From positions 1 to 9,936 of the forward strand of contig JAQVHJ010000049.1 of NCBI GenBank assembly GCA_028696285.1: 9,936 bases of DNA. Reading direction: 5' to 3'. This document shows, one piece after another, positions 1 through 7,052 of this stretch. A model generated the notes under the pieces. It was given only the letters and a program-made list of their open reading frames with translations, ran no database searches and had not been told where the DNA came from. Each line of letters begins with the position of its first letter. The first letter of the stretch is position 1. The position numbers and the translations under genes are program-made. This DNA is from a bacterium (GTDB lineage Bacteria > AUK180 > JAQVHJ01).

Positions 1-33
1 GGTTCGGAACAAATAACGGAATAGGAATTTACA

Positions 34-1359
34 GTGAAGAGACTAGAGATATTTTATTTTTTCCTTAGTTTAACATTGTTGATTTTATTTTCATTGCAGA
101 CCTTTTCATTCAGTCAGAAGAGTCCAAATTTTGAATTATGGTTTGAATATAATGTAAAGGGTAATTATGGAGATCTTCCCGATCAACCTGAGTACCTTGA
201 GAAAGGTTACTGGTGGTGGAAGGAAGGGACTATGGGATATTGGGAGAATTCTCTATCGCTTACCGGGAATGGGATTGAGAGTTATAAAAATTTTTATATT
301 AAATATATGTTTGAATTAGGAACAGTTTCTGATAAAGACCGAAGGGAATTTGAGGTTTGGTCTGATGATTATTCACCGACATTGAAAATGAAGCAGGCAA
401 ATGTTGAAATCCAATATGATATAGCTTCTCATTGCTTAAGGAGAAATGTAATATTTATTAAAGGCGGGAAGACGTTATTAAGTTTTCCTTTATTCTTTGA
501 GAACAGGGTCTATGCCGGCATTGCCGGATATCAAAGAGGATATTCCTTAGGAAAGAATGACATAAATTATCTAGATTTTTATTTAAACTGGTACCAGATA
601 ATGGCATATGAAGGGAAGTATATTGAAGCAGATATCAATTATAACGACGATATAGATCTGCAAGGCGGGGAGTTATGTATTGAATATATGCAATGTAAAT
701 ATTATTGTCCCCCGGAAGCAGAAGTGATTATTCCTGAACAGCATACAGAAGTATTTACTTCACTCAGCAGTATTTACTTCTTTAAATTAACCGACGCAGG
801 AAGCGGGAGGTTAGGGAGTGATGTAGATATTTTCGGATTTAATTCAGTCTTCCGCTTGCATGAAGGTTCTGAAATAAACTTTGCATATTGCCTGCAGGAA
901 GGTGATTACTACGGATATGCATTAAAGGATTATTTATTCAGGTATGGTTTTATTCTTGCAAAACCGATCACGGATAAGAATAGATTTAAGATCACAGCTG
1001 AATTTCTCGGGCATGGTTCGAAGAAGGATTATGCGGAGAATTATTCATTCTTCAATCTTTTGGAAGAACCGACCTTGGATAATTTCATTTTCAAGCCAAA
1101 CCCTGCAATGATTGACAGGTTAAGTTTTGGGTTGATTTATGGACGAATTTTTGATAGAATAATATATAAAATGGATTTTGCTCTTTTATATCTGCTTTAT
1201 CATTTTGAACATGCTGATTACAATACGGCAGAGGAGTATGACTTTACTATTAAGACATGGATCACGAATGATCTCCAATTGGATTTTGCAATCGGTATCA
1301 GCAGTCATGATGGTTTTTATAAAGGAGTATTTTTAACCTATAAAACAAGTTTATTATGA
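34..1359 (+). CDS. Secreted aromatic-rich protein, probable outer-membrane beta-barrel
   Basis: I do not recognise this 441-residue protein as a named family. It opens with a Sec signal peptide: a basic start (MKR), a hydrophobic stretch at about residues 6-26, and likely cleavage near residues 27-29. The rest is rich in Tyr, Phe and Trp and alternates short hydrophobic and polar strands, especially residues 260-441 (for example around FNSVFRLHEGSEINFAYCL and the last 30 residues). This is typical of porin-like barrels. The final residue is Leu rather than the usual Phe. Cys occurs at 134, 215, 221, 225 and 286. The start is GTG with AGGAA six bases upstream. Its TGA stop overlaps the next gene's ATG (ATGA), so the two are probably translationally coupled. 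The 33 bases before it are too short to identify an upstream gene. The barrel assignment is inferred from composition only. Confidence 0.6.
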   Translation: MKRLEIFYFFLSLTLLILFSLQTFSFSQKSPNFELWFEYNVKGNYGDLPDQPEYLEKGYWWWKEGTMGYWENSLSLTGNGIESYKNFYIKYMFELGTVSDKDRREFEVWSDDYSPTLKMKQANVEIQYDIASHCLRRNVIFIKGGKTLLSFPLFFENRVYAGIAGYQRGYSLGKNDINYLDFYLNWYQIMAYEGKYIEADINYNDDIDLQGGELCIEYMQCKYYCPPEAEVIIPEQHTEVFTSLSSIYFFKLTDAGSGRLGSDVDIFGFNSVFRLHEGSEINFAYCLQEGDYYGYALKDYLFRYGFILAKPITDKNRFKITAEFLGHGSKKDYAENYSFFNLLEEPTLDNFIFKPNPAMIDRLSFGLIYGRIFDRIIYKMDFALLYLLYHFEHADYNTAEEYDFTIKTWITNDLQLDFAIGISSHDGFYKGVFLTYKTSLL

Positions 1360-1775
1360 AGAAGGAAGAACGCGTCCGTTATGTAGAGACGGATAAGATG
1401 GGTGTGGTCCACCACTCGAAATATTTATGGTGGTTTGAAGTCGGTCGGACAGAGTTTCTCCGGAGTCTTGGCATTTCATATAAGGAGATGGAGGATGCCG
1501 GAGTATTCATACCGGTTGTTGAGGCATACTGCAAGTACATTCATCCTGCGCAGTATGATGACCAGATTTATATAATGACGACGATGAAGGAACGGACGAA
1601 AGTCAGTATTATATTTGAGTACACAATAATTGAGAAGAGCAAGAAGAAGGTTTTGGTAAAAGGATGGACTAAGCATACGTTCCTGAATAAGGATGGCAAG
1701 ATTATCCGGTTACCTGAAAATTTCATGAAGGTATTGGAGAAAAGTGAAAAAGAAGAAAGAAATAAATCAGCCTGA
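1356..1775 (+). CDS. Hot-dog-fold acyl-CoA thioesterase (YbgC / 4-hydroxybenzoyl-CoA thioesterase type)
   Basis: This cytoplasmic enzyme likely hydrolyses an acyl-CoA thioester to free acid and CoA. The N-terminal signature of the 4HBT/YbgC family is clear at residues 8-31: Tyr9, then ETDKMGVVHH with the catalytic Asp13, then Tyr23, the WWFE stretch (25-28) and Arg31. At 139 residues it has the usual single-domain length. Later strands (residues 68-110) carry the expected pattern, ending in an HTFLNKDGK hairpin and a Pro at 120. The lysine- and glutamate-rich tail (residues 128-139) is encoded in the region overlapping the next gene. Its ATG sits inside the stop of the preceding outer-membrane gene and its end overlaps the next gene by 32 bases, so all three probably share one transcript. 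The substrate cannot be told: YbgC proteins act on short acyl-CoAs or acyl-ACP, and relatives act on aromatic CoAs. Confidence 0.9.
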   Translation: MKKEERVRYVETDKMGVVHHSKYLWWFEVGRTEFLRSLGISYKEMEDAGVFIPVVEAYCKYIHPAQYDDQIYIMTTMKERTKVSIIFEYTIIEKSKKKVLVKGWTKHTFLNKDGKIIRLPENFMKVLEKSEKEERNKSA

Positions 1776-2538
1776 TCTCGGGATATTTTTCCTGGAGTTA
1801 TTCAATGTCTCTGTTTCACCGGAGAAGTTCCGGAAGAAATATTTCATAAATGAATCGAAGCTTGCGGTTTATGAAATAATGGAATATATACATGAGATTG
1901 TTGATGACGACAACATCTGTTTCAATTATATCACTGATTTAAAGAAGATTCATTTTACCCTTGAGGTTGACGGACAGTTAATAAATAAAACAGGGATATT
2001 TTTCAAGACCGACTCGAATGACTGGGAGAAGAAGATTCAGAAGAAGGTTATAAGTCTATTTAAAATCCTTAAGACTTCATCTAACGACTTTTTTTTGATA
2101 AACATAGAAACAGCCAGTTTACTACGGGAGAAGAGTTTAAGAATTACCCAGAAGTTAGCGTCTTATGACCATTCTAATGTCTTGAATGAATTTTTTTACG
2201 GGAAGTATTCGATCGAGAATGATAAAAGCAAGCTCAAAAGGGACTTGGAAAAGTATTTAAAATCTGTGTATATTGAAAAAGTTCCCGCCGATGTAAAGAA
2301 ATCAAAACGAGTATATTTTGTATCATTACCATTTACATATACTCCCAGCTTACCCTTGGATAATCTTCTTGATTTCAATTTTACCAAGACAAATATTTTC
2401 CGTGTGATTGACCGTCTTTTTGATTTAGAAGCGGATAATTTAATTTATTATTCAATATTTGAGATAGAGATACTTCTGATAACAACAGTTGAAGAGGTAA
2501 GTTTTCCTGCCAAAGTTATTCGGAATAATCTATTGTAA
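1744..2538 (+). CDS. Hypothetical protein, 264 residues
   Basis: Not recognised. The predicted protein is soluble, with no signal peptide or membrane helix. A lysine-rich start (MKKKK) is followed by mixed alpha/beta sequence rich in Phe, Ile, Asp and Lys. Residues about 50-85 read as alternating beta strands (NICFNYITDLKKIHFTLEVD). Residues about 190-200 (KRVYFVSLPF) resemble a core strand, and the last 40 residues contain an Asp/Ile/Tyr-rich helix-strand segment. No catalytic motif, Cys cluster or nucleotide-binding loop is visible. The GTG start overlaps the thioesterase gene by 32 bases. A GGAG four bases upstream supports it, and the next in-frame Met is about 45 codons later. Its 3' end runs 23 bases into the oppositely oriented fxsA gene. 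Position suggests co-expression with the thioesterase, but gives no function. Confidence 0.7.
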   Translation: MKKKKEINQPDLGIFFLELFNVSVSPEKFRKKYFINESKLAVYEIMEYIHEIVDDDNICFNYITDLKKIHFTLEVDGQLINKTGIFFKTDSNDWEKKIQKKVISLFKILKTSSNDFFLINIETASLLREKSLRITQKLASYDHSNVLNEFFYGKYSIENDKSKLKRDLEKYLKSVYIEKVPADVKKSKRVYFVSLPFTYTPSLPLDNLLDFNFTKTNIFRVIDRLFDLEADNLIYYSIFEIEILLITTVEEVSFPAKVIRNNLL

Positions 2539-2911
2539 TCGAATTTTTTTCAATTACTTTTTTGATTCTCTTTTTAATGAATTCCTTGAGAGGTTTTCTT
2601 GTGACCGGGATTAGGAGCAGGAATCCTGTAATATCTGTAATAATACCGGGGGTAAGGAGGAGTAATCCTCCTGCAAGGATCAGTACGCCATCCATTAATT
2701 CTTCAGTCGGGATATTGCCAGTGGAAATTTCAGTTCTGATTTTCTTTAAGGCATTTATCCCTTGTGATTTTGCAAGGATCCCCCCTGAAATACCTGTAAT
2801 GAGAATTATTAGGATTGTGTATTCAGCCCCGATAATCACGGACAACTTCATTAGGATATATAATTCAATAACAGGTACTACTGTAAACGCAAGAATCAAT
2901 TTCCAGACCAT
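2516..2911 (-). CDS. fxsA: FxsA family membrane protein
   Basis: This small inner-membrane protein (131 residues) belongs to the FxsA family, named for suppression of F-plasmid exclusion of phage T7 in E. coli. Its normal cellular role is poorly known. The family pattern is clear: an N-terminal hydrophobic segment with an Pro-Val-Ile-Glu motif (residues about 13-17, VPVIELYILM), a second segment ending in GISGGILAKSQG (about 40-51), and the signature LLLTPGIITDITGFLLLIP (about 84-102). A basic tail follows (RKPLKEFIKKRIKKVI). E. coli FxsA is slightly longer. The ATG has GAGG eight bases upstream and overlaps the end of the MFS gene by 16 bases, so it is the last gene of the minus-strand operon. 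Its 3' end overlaps the convergent hypothetical gene by 23 bases, leaving no room for a conventional intergenic terminator. Confidence 0.93.
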   Translation of the reverse strand: MVWKLILAFTVVPVIELYILMKLSVIIGAEYTILIILITGISGGILAKSQGINALKKIRTEISTGNIPTEELMDGVLILAGGLLLLTPGIITDITGFLLLIPVTRKPLKEFIKKRIKKVIEKNSITIDYSE

Positions 2912-4146
2912 TCCAATTCCTCATTTATTTTTTCGGTTCTAAAGAAAAATATAAAATATAATATGCTTGAAATTACATATAATAACGCGGCGATTACCAG
3001 GGGTAGAGTAAATCCTCCTTTCTCAATCAAGTTTCCGCCTATAGCAGTGCTAATAGTCCATGAAAAAGTCCAGGCGACAGATAAAGTACTGTTTGTAATC
3101 TCATGTTCCTTTTCAGGGACCATCTCCATTGCGAAATTTGTTGTCAGCGGCTGAGCCATGTTCATCAGAGCTGCTCTCATGCAGAAGGCAATAGCAACAA
3201 GAATATATTGCTCCATAAAGGCAAGTATGAGCATGAAAGGAATTGATAGAAATTGAGTAATGACAACGGTACGGATTTTCCCGAATTTTTTTGCCAGAGG
3301 CGGTCCGAATAAGATGCCCAGGAACATGAAAATTTGCGCGATAGAAAAGATTATCCCTATTTTGTCAACAGTAAGATGTATTTTATTTTTAAAATATAGG
3401 TTCATAAACGGAATAATTAAACCTGCCCCCATTCCGACAATGAAGGAGGGGAGAGTAACCTTCAACAGGAGCATCGGATCTTTAATTTTAAAAAGATCGT
3501 TTAATTTTGCCTTTTTATCAGGAACTCGGTCTTCTTTTGTCTTATGAACAAATATTAATGCTAATAGAGAAGATACAGCCATCAGCATGAGAGAGAATTT
3601 ATATGATTCGACGATGGGGAATTTAAGTTTCAAGAAGAAACCCGGTAGATATCCGGCAATTATATTTCCAAAGATTCCCGCTGCGAGGACATTTGCATAA
3701 TTTAAACTGAAGAGATAAGTTCTCTCCTTCTTTGAAGAGTTTCTCATAATGAATGGAGCTACAGCCACTGAATAGTATGTTGAGAACATGCCACTGATTA
3801 AGACTGCTGTCATCAAGGAGCCTATTTGCGTAAAAAATACCTGAGACAAGGATGTGATAGCAAGGATAATAATTGATGTAGAAAAAATCGAACTAAAATC
3901 TCTTCTTTTAGCGGAAAGAGTTGCCGGAATTGCAATGATCAGGGAACCCAGGGAAAAGATTGACAACCTGTACCCGATGACAGTTTCGGAAAGATCTAAT
4001 TCTTTCAGGAAAAGATTAAAAAGTAAGCTGAATCCTGTCAAGGATAGATTCATAATAAATGCAGATAATAAATAATATTTAGCATTAGATTTGAAAAGTT
4101 TCAAATGCTCTAAATATTCAGAAATAATTGTGCGAATTGTTTTCAT
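2896..4146 (-). CDS. Major facilitator superfamily transporter
   Basis: A cytoplasmic-membrane transporter of about 416 residues with roughly 12 hydrophobic helices in two halves separated by a charged loop (HKTKEDRVPDKKAKLNDLF). The first-half loop 2-3 motif is degenerate (LIIAIPATLSAKRRDFSS). The equivalent second-half loop is better kept (GILFGPPLAKKFGKIRTVV), with the usual Gly, Pro, Lys/Arg and Gly-Lys positions. These features fit the MFS fold, but the substrate is not readable; drug or metabolite export is an inference from the MarR-led operon. I chose the ATG at 4146 because it follows the upstream gene's TAG by one base and has GGGAG four bases ahead. A GTG at 4173 would add nine residues and lie inside the upstream gene. 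The 3' end overlaps fxsA by 16 bases. Confidence 0.88.
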   Translation of the reverse strand: MKTIRTIISEYLEHLKLFKSNAKYYLLSAFIMNLSLTGFSLLFNLFLKELDLSETVIGYRLSIFSLGSLIIAIPATLSAKRRDFSSIFSTSIIILAITSLSQVFFTQIGSLMTAVLISGMFSTYYSVAVAPFIMRNSSKKERTYLFSLNYANVLAAGIFGNIIAGYLPGFFLKLKFPIVESYKFSLMLMAVSSLLALIFVHKTKEDRVPDKKAKLNDLFKIKDPMLLLKVTLPSFIVGMGAGLIIPFMNLYFKNKIHLTVDKIGIIFSIAQIFMFLGILFGPPLAKKFGKIRTVVITQFLSIPFMLILAFMEQYILVAIAFCMRAALMNMAQPLTTNFAMEMVPEKEHEITNSTLSVAWTFSWTISTAIGGNLIEKGGFTLPLVIAALLYVISSILYFIFFFRTEKINEELEWSGN

Positions 4147-4147
4147 T

Positions 4148-4705
4148 CTACTCCCAACTAGCAGCAATCTCACAGAAATTATCGCCCTTTACCCGGCATT
4201 TAGTTTCAAAGACTCGTGGATTCTTTGCACCGCAGAGAGAGAGAGCTTCCCTTATATAACCGACGTTACTGTCACAATCCTGTCTACTTGGAGATGCAAA
4301 GTCATAGATTCTGAACATGACCTGGTTAGGTGAAACTTCTTCAATCTCTACTTTTCCGGAATCGTAGTAACTTCTGAAGATATTATTGAACCCTTTACAA
4401 AATGCGAGAGGGTCATTATTTTTCAAGTAGAATTTGTAGATAGAATTTAAATGAACCCTTGCAGAGTATGCCCCGAGTTTCTCATAAATTTTCTTGTCAA
4501 CAGGCGCTAATTTTTCATGGATCACCTTATCCAGATGCTCATACAATTCAAATGAATACCATGAAGAATAAAGTAAGATTCCCGTAAGAATCTTCTGATC
4601 TTCTTTTGAAAACGCTGAAAGCAGGAGATTTAACCCTTCTTCCCCGTAATTTTCTTTTATAAAATCTATTCTTGATTTTATCGTTCCCCCTTTAACCTTT
4701 GACAT
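4148..4705 (-). CDS. TIGR02265-type protein with V4R/heme-NO-like ligand-binding fold
   Basis: This 185-residue cytoplasmic protein resembles the TIGR02265/DUF2378 family, first noted as a paralogous family in Myxococcus and related to the V4R / heme-NO-binding fold. Recognisable blocks are an N-terminal stretch with FIKENYGEEG at residues 15-24 and WYSFELYEHLDK at 49-60. A helix with Asp-Pro (98-99) leads to YYDSGKVEI (113-121). The C-terminal block has Cys144, Gly149-Tyr150, Cys158-Gly159-Ala160, Cys170, Gly174-Asp175, Cys178 and Trp184, the usual V4R-like ending. There is no fused output domain, so it may act as a small-molecule or metal sensor, or as a binding partner; this is inference. 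It has the best ribosome-binding site in the operon and lies between two transporter genes, 12 bases after one and one base before the other. Confidence 0.72.
   Translation of the reverse strand: MSKVKGGTIKSRIDFIKENYGEEGLNLLLSAFSKEDQKILTGILLYSSWYSFELYEHLDKVIHEKLAPVDKKIYEKLGAYSARVHLNSIYKFYLKNNDPLAFCKGFNNIFRSYYDSGKVEIEEVSPNQVMFRIYDFASPSRQDCDSNVGYIREALSLCGAKNPRVFETKCRVKGDNFCEIAASWE
4151..4155 (-). promoter_or_regulatory. Ribosome-binding site deciding the MFS start
   Basis: The minus strand reads GGGAG, then the upstream gene's TAG plus one base, then ATG at 4146. The site supports this ATG over the in-frame GTG at 4173. It lies inside the last codons of the TIGR02265-like gene, implying coupled translation. 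Confidence 0.7.
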
Positions 4706-4710
4706 CTTTT

Positions 4711-4717
4711 CCTCCTT
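4711..4717 (-). promoter_or_regulatory. Strong ribosome-binding site for the TIGR02265-like gene
   Basis: The minus strand reads AAGGAGG here, five bases before the ATG at 4705. This perfect Shine-Dalgarno sequence fixes the start. It fills most of the 12-base gap after the DUF401 stop, whereas the other operon genes overlap or have weaker sites. This suggests higher translation of this protein than of its neighbours. Confidence 0.85.
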
Positions 4718-5965
4718 CTATAAAAAACTGATTAAAATTCCATATAAAAAAACAATTATTAATGACTTAAGCATAAGAAAATAAACCTTACTCAGATTAC
4801 TCTGAAAATATTCATTTGTGAGGACGAGACACAAATGAACAGGAGAGAGTAAGACCCCGAAATATCCCCCCATAAATCCTAATGCAACAAGATTATATTG
4901 AATGTCAGGCGTGGAAATGAACGGGAGTATTAAAGGGAAGGAAATGGCAATGTAAGTAATAGTTAATCCTGACAAAAATCCAACAATAAACGGCAAAATA
5001 AAAACAATGACCTGAATAGGAATTCCGCTTGAATTTAAAATTGTTGAAAAATTTTCCAATATTCCTGTGAGACTCATTGTATTCTGAAAAAAGAAAACAG
5101 AAAAGATTAACAGAGTGATTGGGAATGAAAATGAAGTTTTAAGCGTATTGAAAATCATATCCCTGTCCAATCTTTTAAAATAGACAAGGATAACTAAAAT
5201 GATACATGACGCAATAATAAGTGTAAATTCCAGTTTTCTCAACAATATAACCGCAACTATCAAAAGAATAATAGGCCAGATATTAATAACAAGGTTTTTA
5301 TATCTATTAAAGATCTTTCCGGAATTATTATTTTCAGTTGAATGTGAAGATAACGATCTTAGCTTAAACAGGTACCCGGATAAAAACATAAGAATTGTAA
5401 TTGGGAATTGCCAGAGGAGGATATTTGTAATAGTATTGGAACTGCGGGTTATTTCCTGAACAAGTTCAAGCTGGAGAATGAAACCGGGATACAAGGGAAG
5501 AATAGGCTCCCAAATATGCCTGAACCAGAAATTTATAAAGGTTTTATCTTCATTTGGTAAATTCATCTTATCACTGATAGATTTCACCATTGGCGCTGAG
5601 AACATTGCACCTCCCGGCATGGGAAGGAGGCCGATCAAAGCGGGAAAGACAGGAAGTATTCCTGATTTCTTTTTAAAGATATTTTCGAGAGAGCCGACAG
5701 CCGATTTCATTAAACCTAAATCATTCAGAATCTTACTGAAAAACAATATTAGGAAAATTATTATCATTAAACGGTACATCGTAAGATTTGTTATTGTGGA
5801 GGAAAAGATTTCTCCCAATATTTTTAAATTCGCTCCCAAATAGAAAAAGATACTTAAAGACAAGTAGAGAATAGTAATACCTATCGGGAATTTTTTCCTG
5901 GTAATAAGGTAGATTGCAAGAATTGAAAATAAGATAAGATAGATTGATTTTAAAACTGCAAGCAT
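4718..5965 (-). CDS. DUF401 family integral membrane permease
   Basis: A polytopic inner-membrane protein of 415 residues. It matches the DUF401 family (PF04165), predicted permeases related to the ion-transporter superfamily of GntP- and NhaD-like carriers. The diagnostic motif LLPMPGGAMFSAPMV is at residues 113-127 and NFWFRHIWEPILPLYPG at 145-161. Both are family hallmarks and probably line the transport path. About ten hydrophobic helices flank them, with a polar loop near residues 205-220 (LRSLSSHSTENNNSG). The length is normal for the family. The ATG overlaps the MarR stop as TAATG, so the genes are translationally coupled, and AAGG lies about eight bases upstream. Substrates of DUF401 proteins are not established as far as I know; an organic anion is plausible from superfamily relationships only. 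Placement directly after the regulator suggests it is the main target of control. Confidence 0.85.
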   Translation of the reverse strand: MLAVLKSIYLILFSILAIYLITRKKFPIGITILYLSLSIFFYLGANLKILGEIFSSTITNLTMYRLMIIIFLILFFSKILNDLGLMKSAVGSLENIFKKKSGILPVFPALIGLLPMPGGAMFSAPMVKSISDKMNLPNEDKTFINFWFRHIWEPILPLYPGFILQLELVQEITRSSNTITNILLWQFPITILMFLSGYLFKLRSLSSHSTENNNSGKIFNRYKNLVINIWPIILLIVAVILLRKLEFTLIIASCIILVILVYFKRLDRDMIFNTLKTSFSFPITLLIFSVFFFQNTMSLTGILENFSTILNSSGIPIQVIVFILPFIVGFLSGLTITYIAISFPLILPFISTPDIQYNLVALGFMGGYFGVLLSPVHLCLVLTNEYFQSNLSKVYFLMLKSLIIVFLYGILISFL

Positions 5966-6417
5966 TATTTACCTTTTTTCATTAAATCTGAAAGTTTAGT
6001 TAATATCTGAATTAAGGAGTCAATCTCTGTGCTTGAAATATTCCTGCAGATCTTTTGTAAATATTCCTGGCGCAGCAGGATAACTTGTTTAATTAGTATC
6101 TCCCCATTTTCTGAAAGGTTTATAATAACCTTTCTCCGGTCTTTTGCTGAACGCTTCCGCTCAATCAGATTGTTTGCCACAAGCCGATCGACAAGATTTG
6201 TTGTTGCGCTGAAAGACATGTCAATATTTTTCGCGAGTTCTCCCATTGTAAATTCTCGGTTTGGTTCTTCCTGCTTTGCAAAGAATAATGTTGACATGCA
6301 TAACAATTGAGTATTTGACGAATTGAATTTTTTTAATGTTTCCCGGCCCTTCAAGGTGACATTCCAGTTGATCTCCCGTAACAGTGTTTCGAAATCCTTG
6401 AATTTTTTATTAACCAT
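5965..6417 (-). CDS. MarR family transcriptional regulator
   Basis: A 150-residue DNA-binding protein of the usual MarR length, expected to act as a dimer and to release DNA on binding a small molecule. The winged helix-turn-helix spans about residues 56-105: FTMGELAKNIDMS, the recognition helix SATTNLVDRLVANNL, and the wing ERKRSAKDRRKVIINLSENG with the conserved Asp93-Arg94-Arg95. Helices at 5-50 and 108-148 form the dimerisation region. Cys40 and Cys124 are present, but no redox mechanism can be inferred. The ATG has GAGGT eight bases upstream. It is the first gene of the five-gene minus-strand operon and has two similar inverted-repeat sites in its own promoter, so autorepression is very likely. 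Confidence 0.92.
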   Translation of the reverse strand: MVNKKFKDFETLLREINWNVTLKGRETLKKFNSSNTQLLCMSTLFFAKQEEPNREFTMGELAKNIDMSFSATTNLVDRLVANNLIERKRSAKDRRKVIINLSENGEILIKQVILLRQEYLQKICRNISSTEIDSLIQILTKLSDLMKKGK

Positions 6418-6440
6418 GTTTATCGACCTCTTTTAAACTG

Positions 6441-6487
6441 TTTCGTGATATGAATATTTCACAGAATAAATATTTCACATATCGAAA
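6441..6487 (-). promoter_or_regulatory. Probable MarR operator: two similar sites and a long dyad
   Basis: Two TTTC-N7-GAA sites lie 32 bp apart (about three helical turns): 6441-6454 and 6473-6487, the second reading TTTC, seven bases, GAAA. The spacers are related in opposite orientation. The pair also forms one long dyad, with outer arms GATATG (6447-6452) and CATATC (6478-6483) and inner arms AATATTT (6453-6459) and AAATATT (6468-6474). The eleven bases AATATTTCACA also occur as a direct repeat at 6453 and 6469. The upstream site covers the predicted transcription start, so bound protein would block RNA polymerase. Binding by the adjacent MarR is inferred. Confidence 0.75.
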
Positions 6488-6489
6488 TA

Positions 6490-6518
6490 ATTATAACATA
6501 AATTAATTGATTTGTCAA
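6490..6518 (-). promoter_or_regulatory. Consensus sigma-70 promoter of the marR operon
   Basis: On the minus strand, TTGACA (6518-6513) and TATAAT (6495-6490) are separated by exactly 17 bases, a perfect match to the housekeeping consensus. Transcription should start near 6482-6484, giving a leader of about 65 bases before marR. A promoter this strong is expected to be held down by a repressor, in line with the operator covering its start site. Confidence 0.88.
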
Positions 6519-6590
6519 GAGTTTTGAAACATGGATTTTTAAGAGACTTGAAAGAGAATATTAACCACAGAAACGCAGAAGGATGAAAAT

Positions 6591-6748
6591 TTACTTATTT
6601 GATTTTAAGATGAGAACAATATAAGGAACCAAAGAGCAACTGATACATAAACAGCAATTGAATGTAATTTCGACAGGGATGAACGGGATTAAGAAGAGAA
6701 TAAAGAAATTGTGATTTGTGAACCGTGAATCGTGATTCGAAATACAAA
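6591..6748 (+). repeat. Long interspersed repeat, copy 1
   Basis: This copy begins TTACTTATTTGATTTTAA. It continues through AACAATAT, GAACCA-like, GATACATAA and GAATGTAA words, then the 19-base GGATTAAGAAGAGAATAAA element at 6686-6704, then the heptamer block. The same order recurs at 7557-7722, with many substitutions and small indels. Confidence 0.75.
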
Positions 6749-6945
6749 AATACTTTTAACCATGAAGAACATGAAGTGAATAATCGTGATTCGTGATTTG
6801 TAATCCGTGAACCGAAATACAAAAGAATTTTTACCATGAAGGACACGAAGGACATGAAAAGGGATAAATCGTGATTGGTTAAACGTGGTCCGTGAACCGC
6901 AAATAAAAATATTTTCACCACGGAGAACACGGCGGTCACGGAGAG
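6711..6945 (+). repeat. Three tandem composite units: four heptamers plus nonamers
   Basis: Each unit has a 28-base block of four 7-bp words of the form GTGAWYC, then an A-rich spacer, then two or three 9-bp words of the form CAYGRAGRA. Heptamer blocks are at 6711-6738, 6786-6813 and 6871-6898, so the unit length is 75 to 85 bp. Nonamers are at 6761-6778 (two), 6835-6861 (three) and 6919-6945 (three). GAAATACAAAA follows the first two heptamer blocks exactly. The third unit is more diverged, with CACGGAGAA-type nonamers. Confidence 0.85.
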
Positions 6946-7052
6946 AATATATAAGATTGAAAATTGGGAATATAGCATTATAAATGATGTTGCAGGTGTT
7001 TAGAGCGAAGGATACTTAACAATAATTTGAGTGTAAATTGAAACAATGAACC

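Noticed and set aside
1..68. 3' end of an upstream gene
   Set aside because: Two frames could end here (stop at 22-24 or at 66-68) and neither stretch is long enough to recognise.
2518..2550. Terminator after the 264-residue protein gene (ATTCG/CGAAT arms then a T run)
   Set aside because: Only a 5-bp stem with a 17-base loop; the T run is suggestive but the hairpin is too weak to call.
2562..2942. Plus-strand frame opposite fxsA
   Set aside because: Antisense shadow of fxsA and the MFS gene; composition and lack of motifs do not support a protein.
4147..4173. GTG start at 4173 for the MFS gene
   Set aside because: It lies inside the upstream gene, while the ATG at 4146 has a good ribosome-binding site and the usual spacing.
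5478..5843. Plus-strand frame opposite the DUF401 gene
   Set aside because: Shadow of a strongly recognised membrane protein on the other strand.
6711..6945. CRISPR array
   Set aside because: Units are not identical repeats separated by unique spacers; they are degenerate heptamers and nonamers, and no cas gene is present.
6595..6978. Minus-strand open frame of 127 codons in the repeat region
   Set aside because: Its translation is just the repeats (SRITNHESRL-like phrases), it has no ribosome-binding site or domain, and it crosses several repeat families.
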